Source: an uncultured Croceicoccus sp.
GTDB lineage: Bacteria; Pseudomonadota; Alphaproteobacteria; Sphingomonadales; Sphingomonadaceae
Length of the DNA stretch: 53,852 nucleotides
Assembly: GCF_947496385.1 (NCBI RefSeq)
Contig: NZ_CANMCP010000012.1
Coordinates: 1-53,852, forward strand
Direction of reading: 5' to 3'
Below, one piece after another: positions 8,905 to 17,113 of the stretch. Both the position numbers and the translations under genes were made by a program. Each line of letters starts with the position of its first letter. The stretch's first letter is position 1. The notes beneath the pieces were generated by a model. It saw only the letters and a list, made by a program, of their open reading frames with translations. It had not been told where the DNA came from and ran no database searches.

Positions 8905-9102
8905 TTTGCCTGAAGTTTCCGAATGCACAGCCTGCCCAGCGATCGTGATGCTCTCTGCGCATTCGCTGCCTGTTTCATGCGGCCGGGTCAATCCATGACG
9001 AGACTGGCCACGGGGCGGCAAGGGGCGCGAAAATCGCGTCCGCGCATTCGCCCCGATCTCTGCGCAGTGGTCAACGGGCGGCAAAGGGGGTACGATGGTG
9101 TC

Positions 9103-10050
9103 ATGGCTGGCCATCACGCAGACTCCGTCGAAGCAGTCTTGCAATCGTCGTCGCGTGCCGCGCAATCCTTTGTCGCGGCCAGCTGGTGCCGTTCGGGGCT
9201 GAAGCACGGGCTCGTGCCGAGCGCGGAACGTGCCGCCGAGCTGGTGCCCGGCGCCGACCTCGCGCAGCGGCGGCAGCGGCACGAGCTCCTGCTGTGCGTG
9301 GCGCGCCCGCTGCTCGATCAGCTGTTTCAGACGGTTGCCGCCACCGGTTGCGCGGTCATGCTGTCGGACAATGACGGCGTCATTCTCGAAGCGCGCAGCA
9401 GCGCAGGCGACCGCGCGACATTCGATCAGGTCGGCCTGACGCCGGGCGGGGTCTGGAGCGAGAGCCGCGAGGGCACCAATGGCATCGGCACCTGTCTCGA
9501 AGAAGGCCGGCCCGTTACGATCCACCGCGACGAGCATTTCGCCAGTCGCAACATCGGCATCAGCTGCATGGACGCGCCGGTGCGGGACGCGACGGGGCGC
9601 CTGGTGGGCGCGCTCGACATTTCCAGTTGCCGGGCGGACCACACCGCGGCGATGGGGTCGCTGGTGCAGAAAATCGTGCAGGATGCGGCGCGCCGGATCG
9701 AAAGCGGGGTTTTCCGCCAGTATTTCGCAGGGCACCGCATCATCGACGCGAACCTTCCCGGCGGCGATGCGGCCTTGCTCGCGGTCGACCGGGATGATCT
9801 CGTCATCGGTGCCACCCATGCCGCGCGGCATCGTTTTACGCTGAGCGACGCCTGCCTGACCGGTTGCCGCAGCGCTGCGGACATCCCTGGCGGGGAGGAG
9901 GCGGTATCGTTCCGCGACTCGGAACGCACGGTGTTGCGCCGTGCGCTCGCACAGGCCGATGGCAATGCGACACAGGCGGCGAGAGCGCTCGGCATAGGCC
10001 GGGCGACGCTTTATCGGCGCATGGAGAAGGTCGGCCTCGTGCGCGGCTGA
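9103..10050 (+). CDS. AcoR-like GAF/Fis regulator lacking the AAA+ domain
   Basis: 315 residues. The N-terminal SWCRSGLKHGLVPS (27-40) is the signature found at the start of AcoR-type sigma-54 activators. A GAF domain follows (GCAVMLSDNDGVILEARSS, SREGTNGIGTCLEEGRPV, about 80-215). The C-terminal 43 residues are a Fis-type HTH (NATQAARALGIGRATLYRR). The central AAA+ ATPase domain with its GAFTGA loop is missing altogether, so it cannot drive sigma-54 open-complex formation and must act otherwise. It sits directly upstream of aldehyde and alcohol dehydrogenase genes, the usual AcoR neighbourhood, and probably controls them. The start at 9103 was chosen because homologous sequence begins soon after; a GGGGG tract lies 12 bases upstream. 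Confidence 0.8.
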   Translation: MAGHHADSVEAVLQSSSRAAQSFVAASWCRSGLKHGLVPSAERAAELVPGADLAQRRQRHELLLCVARPLLDQLFQTVAATGCAVMLSDNDGVILEARSSAGDRATFDQVGLTPGGVWSESREGTNGIGTCLEEGRPVTIHRDEHFASRNIGISCMDAPVRDATGRLVGALDISSCRADHTAAMGSLVQKIVQDAARRIESGVFRQYFAGHRIIDANLPGGDAALLAVDRDDLVIGATHAARHRFTLSDACLTGCRSAADIPGGEEAVSFRDSERTVLRRALAQADGNATQAARALGIGRATLYRRMEKVGLVRG

Positions 10051-10062
10051 CGCCCTTTGTCC

Positions 10063-10090
10063 GCAACTGTCTCGATAGCGAGACAGTTGC
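10063..10090. promoter_or_regulatory. Perfect 12-bp inverted repeat, probable operator for the dehydrogenase genes
   Basis: GCAACTGTCTCG, 4-base spacer ATAG, CGAGACAGTTGC. It lies 12 bases after the regulator's stop codon and 100 bases before the aldehyde dehydrogenase start. Fis-type HTH regulators of the AcoR group bind dyads of the form TGTCTC-N-GAGACA. No T-run follows, which argues against a simple terminator. No -24/-12 sigma-54 promoter was recognised downstream. Confidence 0.55.
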
Positions 10091-10189
10091 GCGTCCCTTC
10101 GGCCCGCCCCCTCTTTCCATCGATGCGGCAGTGCGAAAGCATCCTCCTTGCGACCGGGAGCAACCGGCGATTGTGACGAGGATGAACTG

Positions 10190-11710
10190 ATGGACATGCA
10201 AACCAATCCGGCGGCGTCGATGACCGCGCCTTTTGCCGACAGATACGACAATTTCATCGGCGGTCAGTGGACCGCACCGCGCGACGGGCGCTATTTCGAC
10301 AATATCTCCTCCATAACCGGCAAGTCGGTCGGCAAGGTGGCGCGCAGCCAGGCGGTCGATATCGAGGCCGCGCTCGACGCGGCGCATGCGGCGAGGGACG
10401 CCTGGGCCCGCACCAGCGTGGGCGAACGCGCGCTGATCCTCCATCGTATCGCCGACCGGATGGAGGAAAATCTCCAGACGCTCGCGATCGCCGAAACATG
10501 GGACAATGGAAAGCCGCTACGCGAGACGATGGCGGCGGACATCCCGCTCGCCATCGATCATTTCCGCTATTTCGCGGGGTGCATCCGCGCGCAGGAAGGC
10601 GGCATTTCGGAAATCGACCACGACACGGTCGCCTATCATTTCCACGAACCGCTCGGCGTGGTGGGACAGATCATCCCGTGGAACTTTCCCATATTGATGG
10701 CGGTGTGGAAACTCGCCCCGGCGCTTGCGGCGGGCAATTGCGTGGTCCTGAAACCGGCCGAGCAGACCCCGGCCTCGATCATGGTGCTGGTCGAACTGAT
10801 CGGCGATCTGCTGCCCGCAGGCGTGCTCAATGTCGTCAACGGCTTTGGCGTGGAGGCGGGAAAACCGCTCGCCAGCAGCAATCGCATCGCCAAGATCGCC
10901 TTTACCGGCGAGACGACGACGGGCCGGCTCATCATGCAATATGCGAGCGAGAACCTGATTCCCGTCACGCTGGAGCTGGGCGGCAAGAGCCCGAACATCT
11001 TCTTCGAAGACGTGTGCCGCGACGACGACGATTTTTTCGACAAGGCGATCGAGGGGCTGGTGATGTTCGCGCTCAACCAGGGCGAGGTGTGCACCTGTCC
11101 GAGCCGGGCGCTCATCCATGAAAGCATCTATGACCGGTTCATGGAACGCGCCATCGCGCGGGTGGAGGCGATCAAGGCGGGCAACCCGCTCGACATGGAG
11201 ACCATGATCGGTGCGCAGGCCTCGTCCGAGCAGCAGGAGAAGATCCTCTCCTATATCGACATCGGCAGGCAGGAAGGCGCCGAATTGCTGACGGGTGGCG
11301 GGGCGGCGCGCTTCGATGGCGAGATTGCGGGCGGCTATTACGTGAAGCCGACGGTGTTTCGCGGCAACAACCGGATGCGCATCTTTCAGGAGGAAATCTT
11401 CGGCCCCGTCCTGTCCGTTACCACGTTCCGGGATGATGACGAGGCGCTGCGGATCGCCAATGACACGCTCTATGGCCTCGGCGCCGGGGTGTGGAGCCGC
11501 GATGCGAACACCTGTTACCGGTTCGGCCGTGCGATCCGGGCGGGGCGGGTGTGGACCAATTGCTACCACGCCTATCCCGCGCATGCGGCGTTCGGCGGTT
11601 ACAAGCAATCCGGCATCGGGCGCGAGAACCACCGCATGATGCTCGACCATTATCAGCAGACGAAGAACATGCTGGTCAGTTACAGCCCGAAGAAGCTCGG
11701 TTTCTTCTGA
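10190..11710 (+). CDS. NAD-dependent acetaldehyde-type aldehyde dehydrogenase (ExaC/AcoD/AldB type)
   Basis: 506 residues. Catalytic features are PWNF (N165), [11 protein letters not shown] (general base E262) and [11 protein letters not shown] with the nucleophile C301. The doubled cysteine GEVCTC is characteristic of the AldB/AcoD/ExaC subgroup, which oxidises acetaldehyde (and related short aldehydes) to acetate with NAD(P). The ATG at 10190 has GAGGA 8 bases upstream. It is followed by an alcohol dehydrogenase on the same strand, so ethanol to acetaldehyde to acetate is the simplest reading. The upstream palindrome and regulator suggest inducible expression. Confidence 0.92.
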   Translation: MDMQTNPAASMTAPFADRYDNFIGGQWTAPRDGRYFDNISSITGKSVGKVARSQAVDIEAALDAAHAARDAWARTSVGERALILHRIADRMEENLQTLAIAETWDNGKPLRETMAADIPLAIDHFRYFAGCIRAQEGGISEIDHDTVAYHFHEPLGVVGQIIPWNFPILMAVWKLAPALAAGNCVVLKPAEQTPASIMVLVELIGDLLPAGVLNVVNGFGVEAGKPLASSNRIAKIAFTGETTTGRLIMQYASENLIPVTLELGGKSPNIFFEDVCRDDDDFFDKAIEGLVMFALNQGEVCTCPSRALIHESIYDRFMERAIARVEAIKAGNPLDMETMIGAQASSEQQEKILSYIDIGRQEGAELLTGGGAARFDGEIAGGYYVKPTVFRGNNRMRIFQEEIFGPVLSVTTFRDDDEALRIANDTLYGLGAGVWSRDANTCYRFGRAIRAGRVWTNCYHAYPAHAAFGGYKQSGIGRENHRMMLDHYQQTKNMLVSYSPKKLGFF

Positions 11711-11722
11711 GGCGCTACCCCT

Positions 11723-11757
11723 CGCGATGCGGCGAATGTCCGCCGCATTGCATCGCG
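11723..11757 (+). other. Intercistronic stem-loop between ald and adh
   Basis: TGCGGCG (11728-11734) pairs with CGCCGCA (11741-11747) across a 6-base loop. The flanking CGCGA and TCGCG extend the stem with a small bulge; alternatively CGCGATGC pairs with GCATCGCG. It sits between the dehydrogenase stop and the GAGGAG ribosome site of the alcohol dehydrogenase. It could be an attenuator, a processing signal or an mRNA stabiliser; there is no T-run. Confidence 0.45.
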
Positions 11758-11782
11758 CATTGAAAAATCGAGGAGAGATGTC

Positions 11783-12817
11783 ATGAGCAAGACCATGAAA
11801 GCCGCCGTCGTGCGCGCCTTCGGCGAACCGTTGCGGATCGAGGAAGCGCCCGTGCCCGAGGTGCAACCCGGCATGATCCAGGTCGCGATCCAGGCGTCCG
11901 GCGTGTGCCACACCGATCTGCACGCCGCGGAAGGCGACTGGCCGGTGAAACCCGAACCGCCCTTCATTCCCGGACACGAGGGCGTGGGCTTCGTCTCCGC
12001 CGTGGGGAAGGGCGTGACCCATGTGAAGGAAGGGGACCGGGTCGGCGTGCCGTGGCTCTATACCGCGTGCGGCCATTGCACACATTGCCTCGGCGGGTGG
12101 GAAACGCTCTGCGAAAGCCAGCTCAACACCGGATATTCGGTGAACGGCGGTTTTGCGGATTACGTGCTGGCCGACCCGAACTATGTCGGTCACCTGCCGG
12201 ACAACATCGGCTTCAACGAGATCGCTCCGGTGCTGTGCGCCGGGGTCACGGTCTACAAGGGGCTGAAGATGACCGACACGAAGCCGGGCGATGCGGTGGT
12301 GATTTCCGGCATTGGCGGCCTCGGCCACATGGCGGTGCAATATGCGGTCGCGATGGGGCTGAACGTGGTGGCGGTCGACGTGGACGAGGCAAAGCTCGAC
12401 CTCGCGCGCAGGCTGGGCGCCGTCGGTACGGTCAACGCGCGAACCGAGAGCGACCCCGCCGCCGCGGTCAAGCGGATGACCGGGGGCGGCGCGCGCGGCG
12501 CGCTGGTGACAGCGGTGAGCGAGGCGGCCTTCGAACAGGCGGTCGGCATGGTTGGGCGCGGCGGAACGGTGGCGCTCAACGGCCTGCCGCCGGGGGATTT
12601 TCCGCTCAATATCTTCGGCATGGTGCTGAACGGTATCACGGTGCGCGGCTCGATCGTGGGCACGCGGCTCGATCTTCAGGAATCACTCGATTTCGCGGGC
12701 GACGGGAAGGTGAAGGCGACGATTTCCACCGCCCGGCTCGACGACGTGAACGCCGTGTTCGACCGGATGCGCAAGGGGCAGATCGAAGGACGCGTCGTGC
12801 TCGACCTCACCCAATGA
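11783..12817 (+). CDS. adhA: Zinc-dependent alcohol dehydrogenase, AdhA/AdhP type
   Basis: 344 residues, the length of bacterial AdhA/AdhP. Catalytic zinc ligands are C42, H65 (GHE motif) and C152. The structural zinc is bound by C96, C99, C102 and C110 (CGHCTHC...C). The NAD-binding loop is GIGGLGH at about 176-182. It interconverts primary alcohols and aldehydes, typically ethanol and acetaldehyde, in the cytoplasm. The ATG at 11783 follows a GAGGAGAG ribosome site. It probably shares a transcript with the preceding aldehyde dehydrogenase across a stem-loop. Confidence 0.93.
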   Translation: MSKTMKAAVVRAFGEPLRIEEAPVPEVQPGMIQVAIQASGVCHTDLHAAEGDWPVKPEPPFIPGHEGVGFVSAVGKGVTHVKEGDRVGVPWLYTACGHCTHCLGGWETLCESQLNTGYSVNGGFADYVLADPNYVGHLPDNIGFNEIAPVLCAGVTVYKGLKMTDTKPGDAVVISGIGGLGHMAVQYAVAMGLNVVAVDVDEAKLDLARRLGAVGTVNARTESDPAAAVKRMTGGGARGALVTAVSEAAFEQAVGMVGRGGTVALNGLPPGDFPLNIFGMVLNGITVRGSIVGTRLDLQESLDFAGDGKVKATISTARLDDVNAVFDRMRKGQIEGRVVLDLTQ

Positions 12818-12820
12818 CAA

Positions 12821-12841
12821 GCGCCCCCCGGGGCCGGGCGC
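12821..12841 (+). terminator. GC-rich hairpin after adhA
   Basis: GCGCCC (12821-12826) pairs with GGGCGC (12836-12841), with more C/G pairing possible in the loop, starting 3 bases past the adhA stop. No T-tract follows, so termination efficiency is uncertain. Confidence 0.35.
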
Positions 12842-12980
12842 GGGGCGATCGTGGATGGCGGTGTCGTCCGTCGCGCGATCGCCACCGCGGCGGGGGCGCG
12901 CTGCTCTGGGAGCTGATCGCGCGGCACGGTCCCGTGGTCGTCTGGAGTCGATTGGTGCTTGGGAGACACGGGGGCGGCTC

Positions 12981-13124
12981 ATGCTGGGCCACATCCAACC
13001 GAACGTCTCAGATAAATACGCCACGCCTTACCGTGAGGCATATCTCGTCGATGCGCCTCGTCTCATCGAGGAGTTGATCGGCCGCATCGAAGCCGCCGCG
13101 CCAGCCGCGTTCTCGTCAAATTAG
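12981..13124 (+). pseudogene. Probable C-terminal remnant of a tyrosine recombinase (integrase)
   Basis: The frame beginning MLGHIQPNVSDKYA resembles box II of tyrosine integrases (LGH followed by T/S...KYA, where the catalytic His and Tyr lie). It is followed by a helical tail with LIEELIGRIEAAA, ending in a stop at 13124. In-frame sequence upstream of about 12960 shows no integrase core, so it is at best a decayed fragment. It lies 45 bases from the 3' end of tRNA-Arg, exactly where an element integrating into that tRNA would have its integrase. The rest of 12842-12980 holds nothing I can identify. A chance open frame cannot be excluded. Confidence 0.4.
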
Positions 13125-13169
13125 CCGGAGCGGGGTGACCCAGCAGGATCCAGAAAATGGCGGAAAATC

Positions 13170-13246
<77 letters not shown>

Positions 13247-13384
13247 GTGCGGGATGCGATTAGCAGGGTGATGAATGGCTGACCAGCCCTTTTCAAAAGG
13301 CGTTGGTGCATTCAGGCAGGGAATCGCAAAATCCGCCGTGGGCGTGCATTTTCATGGGGCTCGAACATCCCGAACGCTTGCCAG

Positions 13385-13399
13385 GTTCGTATTTTGTTC
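13385..13399 (+). promoter_or_regulatory. LexA (SOS) box of mmcB
   Basis: GTTC-GTATTTT-GTTC is an exact match to the alphaproteobacterial LexA consensus GTTC-N7-GTTC. It ends 14 bases before the mmcB start codon, where LexA would overlap the promoter or transcription start. Caulobacter mmcB is known to be SOS-regulated, so function and site agree. Confidence 0.85.
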
Positions 13400-13413
13400 T
13401 TTAATACGTCACC

Positions 13414-13926
13414 ATGTCCGATTCGCTTTTACATACGCCGCCCGCGTCCCCATCCGCGCCACCGACACGGGCGCAGGTCGTCGCGCGCGGGATCGGCCGC
13501 CTCTTTGCGCGCAACGATATCTGGACCCTGCCGGAAGTCCCGCTGCGCAACGGGCGGCGGGCGGACCTCATGGGGATGGATGCGAGCGGGCGGCTGATCA
13601 TCGTGGAGATCAAGGTGGCGCGCGCCGATCTGCTGGGCGATTCCAAGTGGCCCGATTATCTCGATTATTGCGATCGGTTCTACTGGGGGCTGTGTCCGTC
13701 GCTCGACCGGGCATGTATGGACATGCCGGAGTTCATGCCCGATTCCTGCGGGCTGATCGTGGCCGATGGCTACGATGCGGAAATCCTTCGGCCCGCGCCC
13801 TTGCTCACGCTCGCGCATGCCCGCCGCAAGAAAGAGGTGGAGCGGCTCGCCCGGATCGCCATCCGGCGCCGGCAGGTGGAGTGTGACCCGCAATGCGCAC
13901 CCTGGGGCCAAAACGAACTGAGCTGA
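13414..13926 (+). CDS. mmcB: MmcB-family DNA repair protein
   Basis: 170 residues. After a Pro-rich N-terminus it has the core RLFARNDIWTLPEVPLRNGRRADLMGMD...IIVEIKVARADLLGDSKWPDYLDYCDRFYW. The D/E-I-K triad (RADLMG...VEIKVA) is the PD-(D/E)XK nuclease-like fold of the MmcB family (formerly DUF1052/PF06319). In Caulobacter, mmcB is SOS-induced and contributes to mitomycin C resistance. The start ATG at 13414 lies just downstream of an exact SOS box; there is little Shine-Dalgarno sequence, so the transcript may have a very short leader. The C-terminal tail after about residue 145 is poorly conserved. Confidence 0.88.
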   Translation: MSDSLLHTPPASPSAPPTRAQVVARGIGRLFARNDIWTLPEVPLRNGRRADLMGMDASGRLIIVEIKVARADLLGDSKWPDYLDYCDRFYWGLCPSLDRACMDMPEFMPDSCGLIVADGYDAEILRPAPLLTLAHARRKKEVERLARIAIRRRQVECDPQCAPWGQNELS

Positions 13927-13942
13927 GCGTCTCGATGCGCTT

Positions 13943-13961
13943 CGCCGTTTGAATGACGGCG
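13943..13961 (+). terminator. Weak hairpin after mmcB
   Basis: CGCCGT (13943-13948) pairs with ACGGCG (13956-13961) across a 7-base loop, 16 bases past the mmcB stop. No T-run is present, so this is at most a weak terminator. Confidence 0.3.
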
Positions 13962-13982
13962 CTTTGCCGCTAAGGCACGGGG

Positions 13983-14735
13983 ATGAGCGCGACGATACCG
14001 GGATGGGTTCTGGCCATGGGGGCATCGGCCTTGGCGATGACGGCCATCGTCGCGGTGCGCTACATGCTGACGAGCGGCGGTTTCGCGCTGGCCACGCGGA
14101 TGACGCGGCCGGGCCATTATGCGGGGCTGAATACGCAGATCGGCAAGGAAATCGGCTGGTCACTGCTCGCCGCCGCGATCTACGGCATTCCGGCGGGCAT
14201 CGTCGGCTGGGGCTGGCAGGAGCGCGGCTGGACCCGGATCTACGACGATGTGGGGGCCATGCCGCTGTGGTGGTTGCCGGTGTCGCTCTTCATCTATCTG
14301 TTCGCGCATGACAGCTGGTTCTACTGGACCCATCGGTGGATGCACCGGCCCGGCCCGTTCCGGATGATGCATGCGGTCCACCATGCCAGCCGCCCGCCGA
14401 CCGCGTGGGCGGCGATGGCGTTTCACCCGTGGGAGGCGCTCACCGGGGCGGTGGTGATCCCGGCGCTGGTGTTTCTCGTTCCGATCCATGTCAGCGTGCT
14501 GGCTCTGGTGCTGGCGATCATGACGGTCATGGGTGTGACCAATCACATGGGGTGGGACATGTTTCCGGATGCCGTCGTTCATTCACGGTTGGGACGATGG
14601 CTGATAACGGCGAGCCATCACCAGGTGCATCATCACCGTTATGCCTGCAATTACGGGCTGTATTTCCGGTTCTGGGACCGGGTGTGCGGCACCGACCGTG
14701 GGCTCGCACCGCAAGGATGGGATCGCAAGCGATGA
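13983..14735 (+). CDS. Sterol desaturase/fatty acid hydroxylase-family membrane protein
   Basis: 250 residues with four to five hydrophobic segments and the diiron histidine clusters of the superfamily: HDSWFYWTHRWMH (109-121), HAVHH (130-134) and HHQVHHH (212-218), plus the isolated H188 in TNHMGWD. These ligate two irons for O2-dependent hydroxylation or desaturation of lipid or carotenoid substrates in the membrane. The substrate is not evident; sphingomonads hydroxylate both lipids and carotenoids, but carotenoid hydroxylases of this superfamily are usually shorter. Start codon at 13983; the stop overlaps the following DUF2141 gene by ATGA. Confidence 0.85.
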   Translation: MSATIPGWVLAMGASALAMTAIVAVRYMLTSGGFALATRMTRPGHYAGLNTQIGKEIGWSLLAAAIYGIPAGIVGWGWQERGWTRIYDDVGAMPLWWLPVSLFIYLFAHDSWFYWTHRWMHRPGPFRMMHAVHHASRPPTAWAAMAFHPWEALTGAVVIPALVFLVPIHVSVLALVLAIMTVMGVTNHMGWDMFPDAVVHSRLGRWLITASHHQVHHHRYACNYGLYFRFWDRVCGTDRGLAPQGWDRKR

Positions 14736-15187
14736 AATTTTTCGGGCCCGCTTTCCGGCGCGCAGGGGTAAGGATCGCCGCGTTGCCGGTCATCGCCTTC
14801 ACCCTGCCCGGTGCGGTCGGGGCCGGCGACCTGCAGGTGACGGTCACCGATCTGCGCAATCACGATGGCAAGCTTTTCGCGTGCCTCGCCCCCGTGGCCG
14901 AGGCGTTTCCCGATTGCGCGCATGACGGGCGCAAGCAGGTCATCGGCGCCGCGGGCCAGCCCCGGCTGGTGTTCGAGGACGTGCCCCCCGGCCAATATGC
15001 GATCGCCGTCTTTCACGACGAAAACGGCAATGGGCGCGTGGACAAGACATTGATGATGCCGCGCGAAGGGTTCGGCTTTTCCCGCGATGCGAAGGTGCGC
15101 ATGGGCCCGCCGCGGTTTCGCGACGCGTCGTTCCGCATCGGCGCCGATGGCGGGCGGCAATCGATCCGCATGCGCTACATGCTCTAA
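14732..15187 (+). CDS. DUF2141 exported protein
   Basis: 151 residues. The N-terminal signal peptide ends around GAVGAGDLQ. The mature domain contains LQVTVTDLRNHDGKLFACLA, VFEDVPPGQYAIAVFHDENGNGRVDKTLMMPREGFGFS and RFRDASF, which is the beta-sandwich DUF2141 pattern. The acidic DENGNGRVDK stretch looks like a calcium-binding loop. The family is periplasmic or secreted with no assigned activity. The ATG at 14732 overlaps the stop of the membrane hydroxylase gene, so the two are translationally coupled and probably work together. Confidence 0.85.
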   Translation: MKFFGPAFRRAGVRIAALPVIAFTLPGAVGAGDLQVTVTDLRNHDGKLFACLAPVAEAFPDCAHDGRKQVIGAAGQPRLVFEDVPPGQYAIAVFHDENGNGRVDKTLMMPREGFGFSRDAKVRMGPPRFRDASFRIGADGGRQSIRMRYML

Positions 15188-15242
15188 ACGCCTGCGGTCT
15201 TTTTCTTGCCAGTGCGGCGCGCCCTGTGACAGGACACGGGGC

Positions 15243-16157
15243 ATGACCGATGCTCCGCTCCTGCGCTCCGCCCTTTACATGCCAGGCTCCAACGCGCGCG
15301 CGATCGCCAAGGCGCGCGCATTGCCCGCCGATGCGATCGTCCTCGACCTCGAGGATTCGGTCGCGCCCGAGGCCAAGGCCGATGCCCGCGCGCAGGTGGT
15401 CGCGGCATTCGGGGAGGGCAGTTTCGGCCCGCGTTACCGGGTGGCGCGCATCAATGCGCATGACGGCGCATGGGGCAGGGCGGATCTCGCCGCGCTGGCG
15501 CAGGCGCCGCTCGACGCCGTGCTGGCGCCGAAAATCGACGATGCCGCGGATGTGCGCGACCTTGCCGATGCGATGGCCGGCGCGGGCTTTGCGGATGATG
15601 TCGCGCTGTGGATCATGGTGGAAACGCCGCTTGCCGTGCTCAATCTGGCGCAGATCGCGGCGTGCGCTGCGGACACGCCGCTTGCGGGGATGGTCCTGGG
15701 CCTCAACGATCTGGCGAAGGACAGCGGCATGGCGCAATTGCCGGGCCGCGCGGTGTTTCAGCCCGTGCTGACCATGGCGGTGCTGGCGGCGCGGGCGCAT
15801 GGGCTGATCGTGCTCGACGGGGTGTGCAATGCGCTCGACGACGAGGACCGTCTTTACGCCGAATGCCGGCAGGCGCGCGATGGCGGATTTGATGGCAAGA
15901 CCTTGATCCACCCCCGGCAGATCGCGACGGCGAACGCGATCTTTGCCCCTTCATCGGACGAAATCGCGGAGGCGGAAGCCATCGTCGCGGCGTTTGACGA
16001 CCCGGCACATGCCGGGCGCGGCGCGATCCGTGTCGACGGCAAGATGGTCGAGCGGCTTCACCTCGCCCAGGCCGAAGTCCTGCTTGCCCGCGCGCGGCGT
16101 ATTGCTGCCCGGCCGCAAGATGCGCCCCCGGAAGGTCAGGCGCAGGGGCGGAATTAA
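15243..16157 (+). CDS. HpcH/HpaI aldolase / CitE-like CoA-ester lyase
   Basis: 304 residues. Family motifs: RSALYMPGSNARAIAKA (CoA-binding N-terminus), VLDLEDSVAPEAK (Mg-binding acidic residues near 35-40), WIMVETP (catalytic-site glutamate) and GLNDLAKD, with GGFDGKTLIHPRQI near the end as in CitE and malyl-CoA lyases. Such enzymes cleave or form beta-hydroxyacyl-CoA esters such as citryl-CoA or malyl-CoA. No CitD/CitF partners are present, so it is one of the stand-alone CitE-like proteins whose substrate cannot be read from sequence. The ATG at 15243 follows a CACGGGG sequence. Confidence 0.85.
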   Translation: MTDAPLLRSALYMPGSNARAIAKARALPADAIVLDLEDSVAPEAKADARAQVVAAFGEGSFGPRYRVARINAHDGAWGRADLAALAQAPLDAVLAPKIDDAADVRDLADAMAGAGFADDVALWIMVETPLAVLNLAQIAACAADTPLAGMVLGLNDLAKDSGMAQLPGRAVFQPVLTMAVLAARAHGLIVLDGVCNALDDEDRLYAECRQARDGGFDGKTLIHPRQIATANAIFAPSSDEIAEAEAIVAAFDDPAHAGRGAIRVDGKMVERLHLAQAEVLLARARRIAARPQDAPPEGQAQGRN

Positions 16158-16168
16158 CCACCGGTTTA
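16154..16168 (+). promoter_or_regulatory. CtrA-like site upstream of the PAS-like gene
   Basis: TTAA-CCACCGG-TTTA matches the alphaproteobacterial CtrA consensus TTAA-N7-TTAA at 7 of 8 positions. It overlaps the end of the CitE-like gene and lies 50 bases before the chosen start of the next gene. It is a pattern match only. Confidence 0.35.
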
Positions 16169-16218
16169 CCCGGAGCCGATAGCTGTTGTCGCTTCAAGTG
16201 GCGGCGACGGGAATGGCA

Positions 16219-17109
16219 ATGTTGAACTGGAACGGTGAAAATCGCCGCCGGAAATGGCAGGACGAATTTCCCGCCGACGACGCTTCCCTCGACGCAATCG
16301 CCGATCCGGACATGCCCGATGCCGCGCAAATCGGCGATGACGCGCCCCCCGCCATCGGACAGGACGAACGCCGCATGCAGGTTCGCGCCTATAATTGCTG
16401 GGCGCAATTGCTGGGGCAGGGGCGCTACCCGTTGGTGAGCGCGATCAAACCGAACGAGAACGACGATTTCGGGCCGTTCAGCGTCATGCTCGATTTCGCC
16501 GCCGGGATCGAAAACCCGCTCGTCTCGCATCTGGGCGCCGCGCTGGCCGATGAATGCGGGGTCTCGGCGCCCGGCACCATCACGCAGCTATCCGATGTGC
16601 CGCCCCATTCGCTGCTGTCGCGCGTGACCGATCATTATATCCAGATCCTCGCGCATCAGACCCCCATCGGGTTCGAGGCGGAATTCGTCAATCGCGAGCG
16701 GCGGATGGTTCTGTATCGCGGTATCCTGCTTCCCTTTTCGCGCGACGGGCGGGGTATCGACCATGTATTCGGCGTGCTGAACTGGAAAGAAATGGTGGAC
16801 GAGAACATTCTGGGCGGACTTCGCCACGAGCTGAGCCGGGGAGGCGGGGCTCTCGCCGCAGGGCATGGGCAGGGGCAGGGGCCACGCATCGGGGAAAGCG
16901 CGGCGCAGATGCTCGGCCCGTTTCCGACGGTCGGGCTGGACGCGCTCGATACGATCGGGCCGGAATATACGCTCCTGCTCGCGCGGCGGGACGGTTCGGG
17001 GCGGGTCGGCGTGCTGGGCGAACTGCCCCATGACGAAAGGCTCGTCACGCGGGCGGCGCGCAATCTGCTGGCCTCGTCCGGCACGAAAGCGGGGGTGCGT
17101 CGTTGGTGA
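16219..17109 (+). CDS. PAS-like domain protein (PAS_5-like), unknown signal
   Basis: 296 residues from the ATG at 16219 (GACGGGA 6 bases upstream; an ATG at 16213 and a TTG at 16186 are alternatives). The central region AYNCWAQLLGQGRYPLVSAIKPNENDDFGPFSVMLDF, with FEAEFVNRERRMVLYRGILLPFSRDGRGIDHVFGVLNWKE further on, has the layout of PAS_5-type domains common in alphaproteobacteria. No output domain (kinase, GGDEF or HTH) is present. The C-terminal region (YTLLLARRDGSGRVGVLGEL) is unassigned. The next gene starts 4 bases after its stop, so it is probably in one operon with the phosphatidate phosphatase. A CtrA-like site lies upstream. Confidence 0.55.
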   Translation: MLNWNGENRRRKWQDEFPADDASLDAIADPDMPDAAQIGDDAPPAIGQDERRMQVRAYNCWAQLLGQGRYPLVSAIKPNENDDFGPFSVMLDFAAGIENPLVSHLGAALADECGVSAPGTITQLSDVPPHSLLSRVTDHYIQILAHQTPIGFEAEFVNRERRMVLYRGILLPFSRDGRGIDHVFGVLNWKEMVDENILGGLRHELSRGGGALAAGHGQGQGPRIGESAAQMLGPFPTVGLDALDTIGPEYTLLLARRDGSGRVGVLGELPHDERLVTRAARNLLASSGTKAGVRRW

Positions 17110-17113
17110 CCCC

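Noticed and set aside
13275-13886. Plus-strand frame overlapping mmcB
   Set aside because: Mostly a different frame of mmcB; its start would lie before the SOS box and the protein shows no domain.
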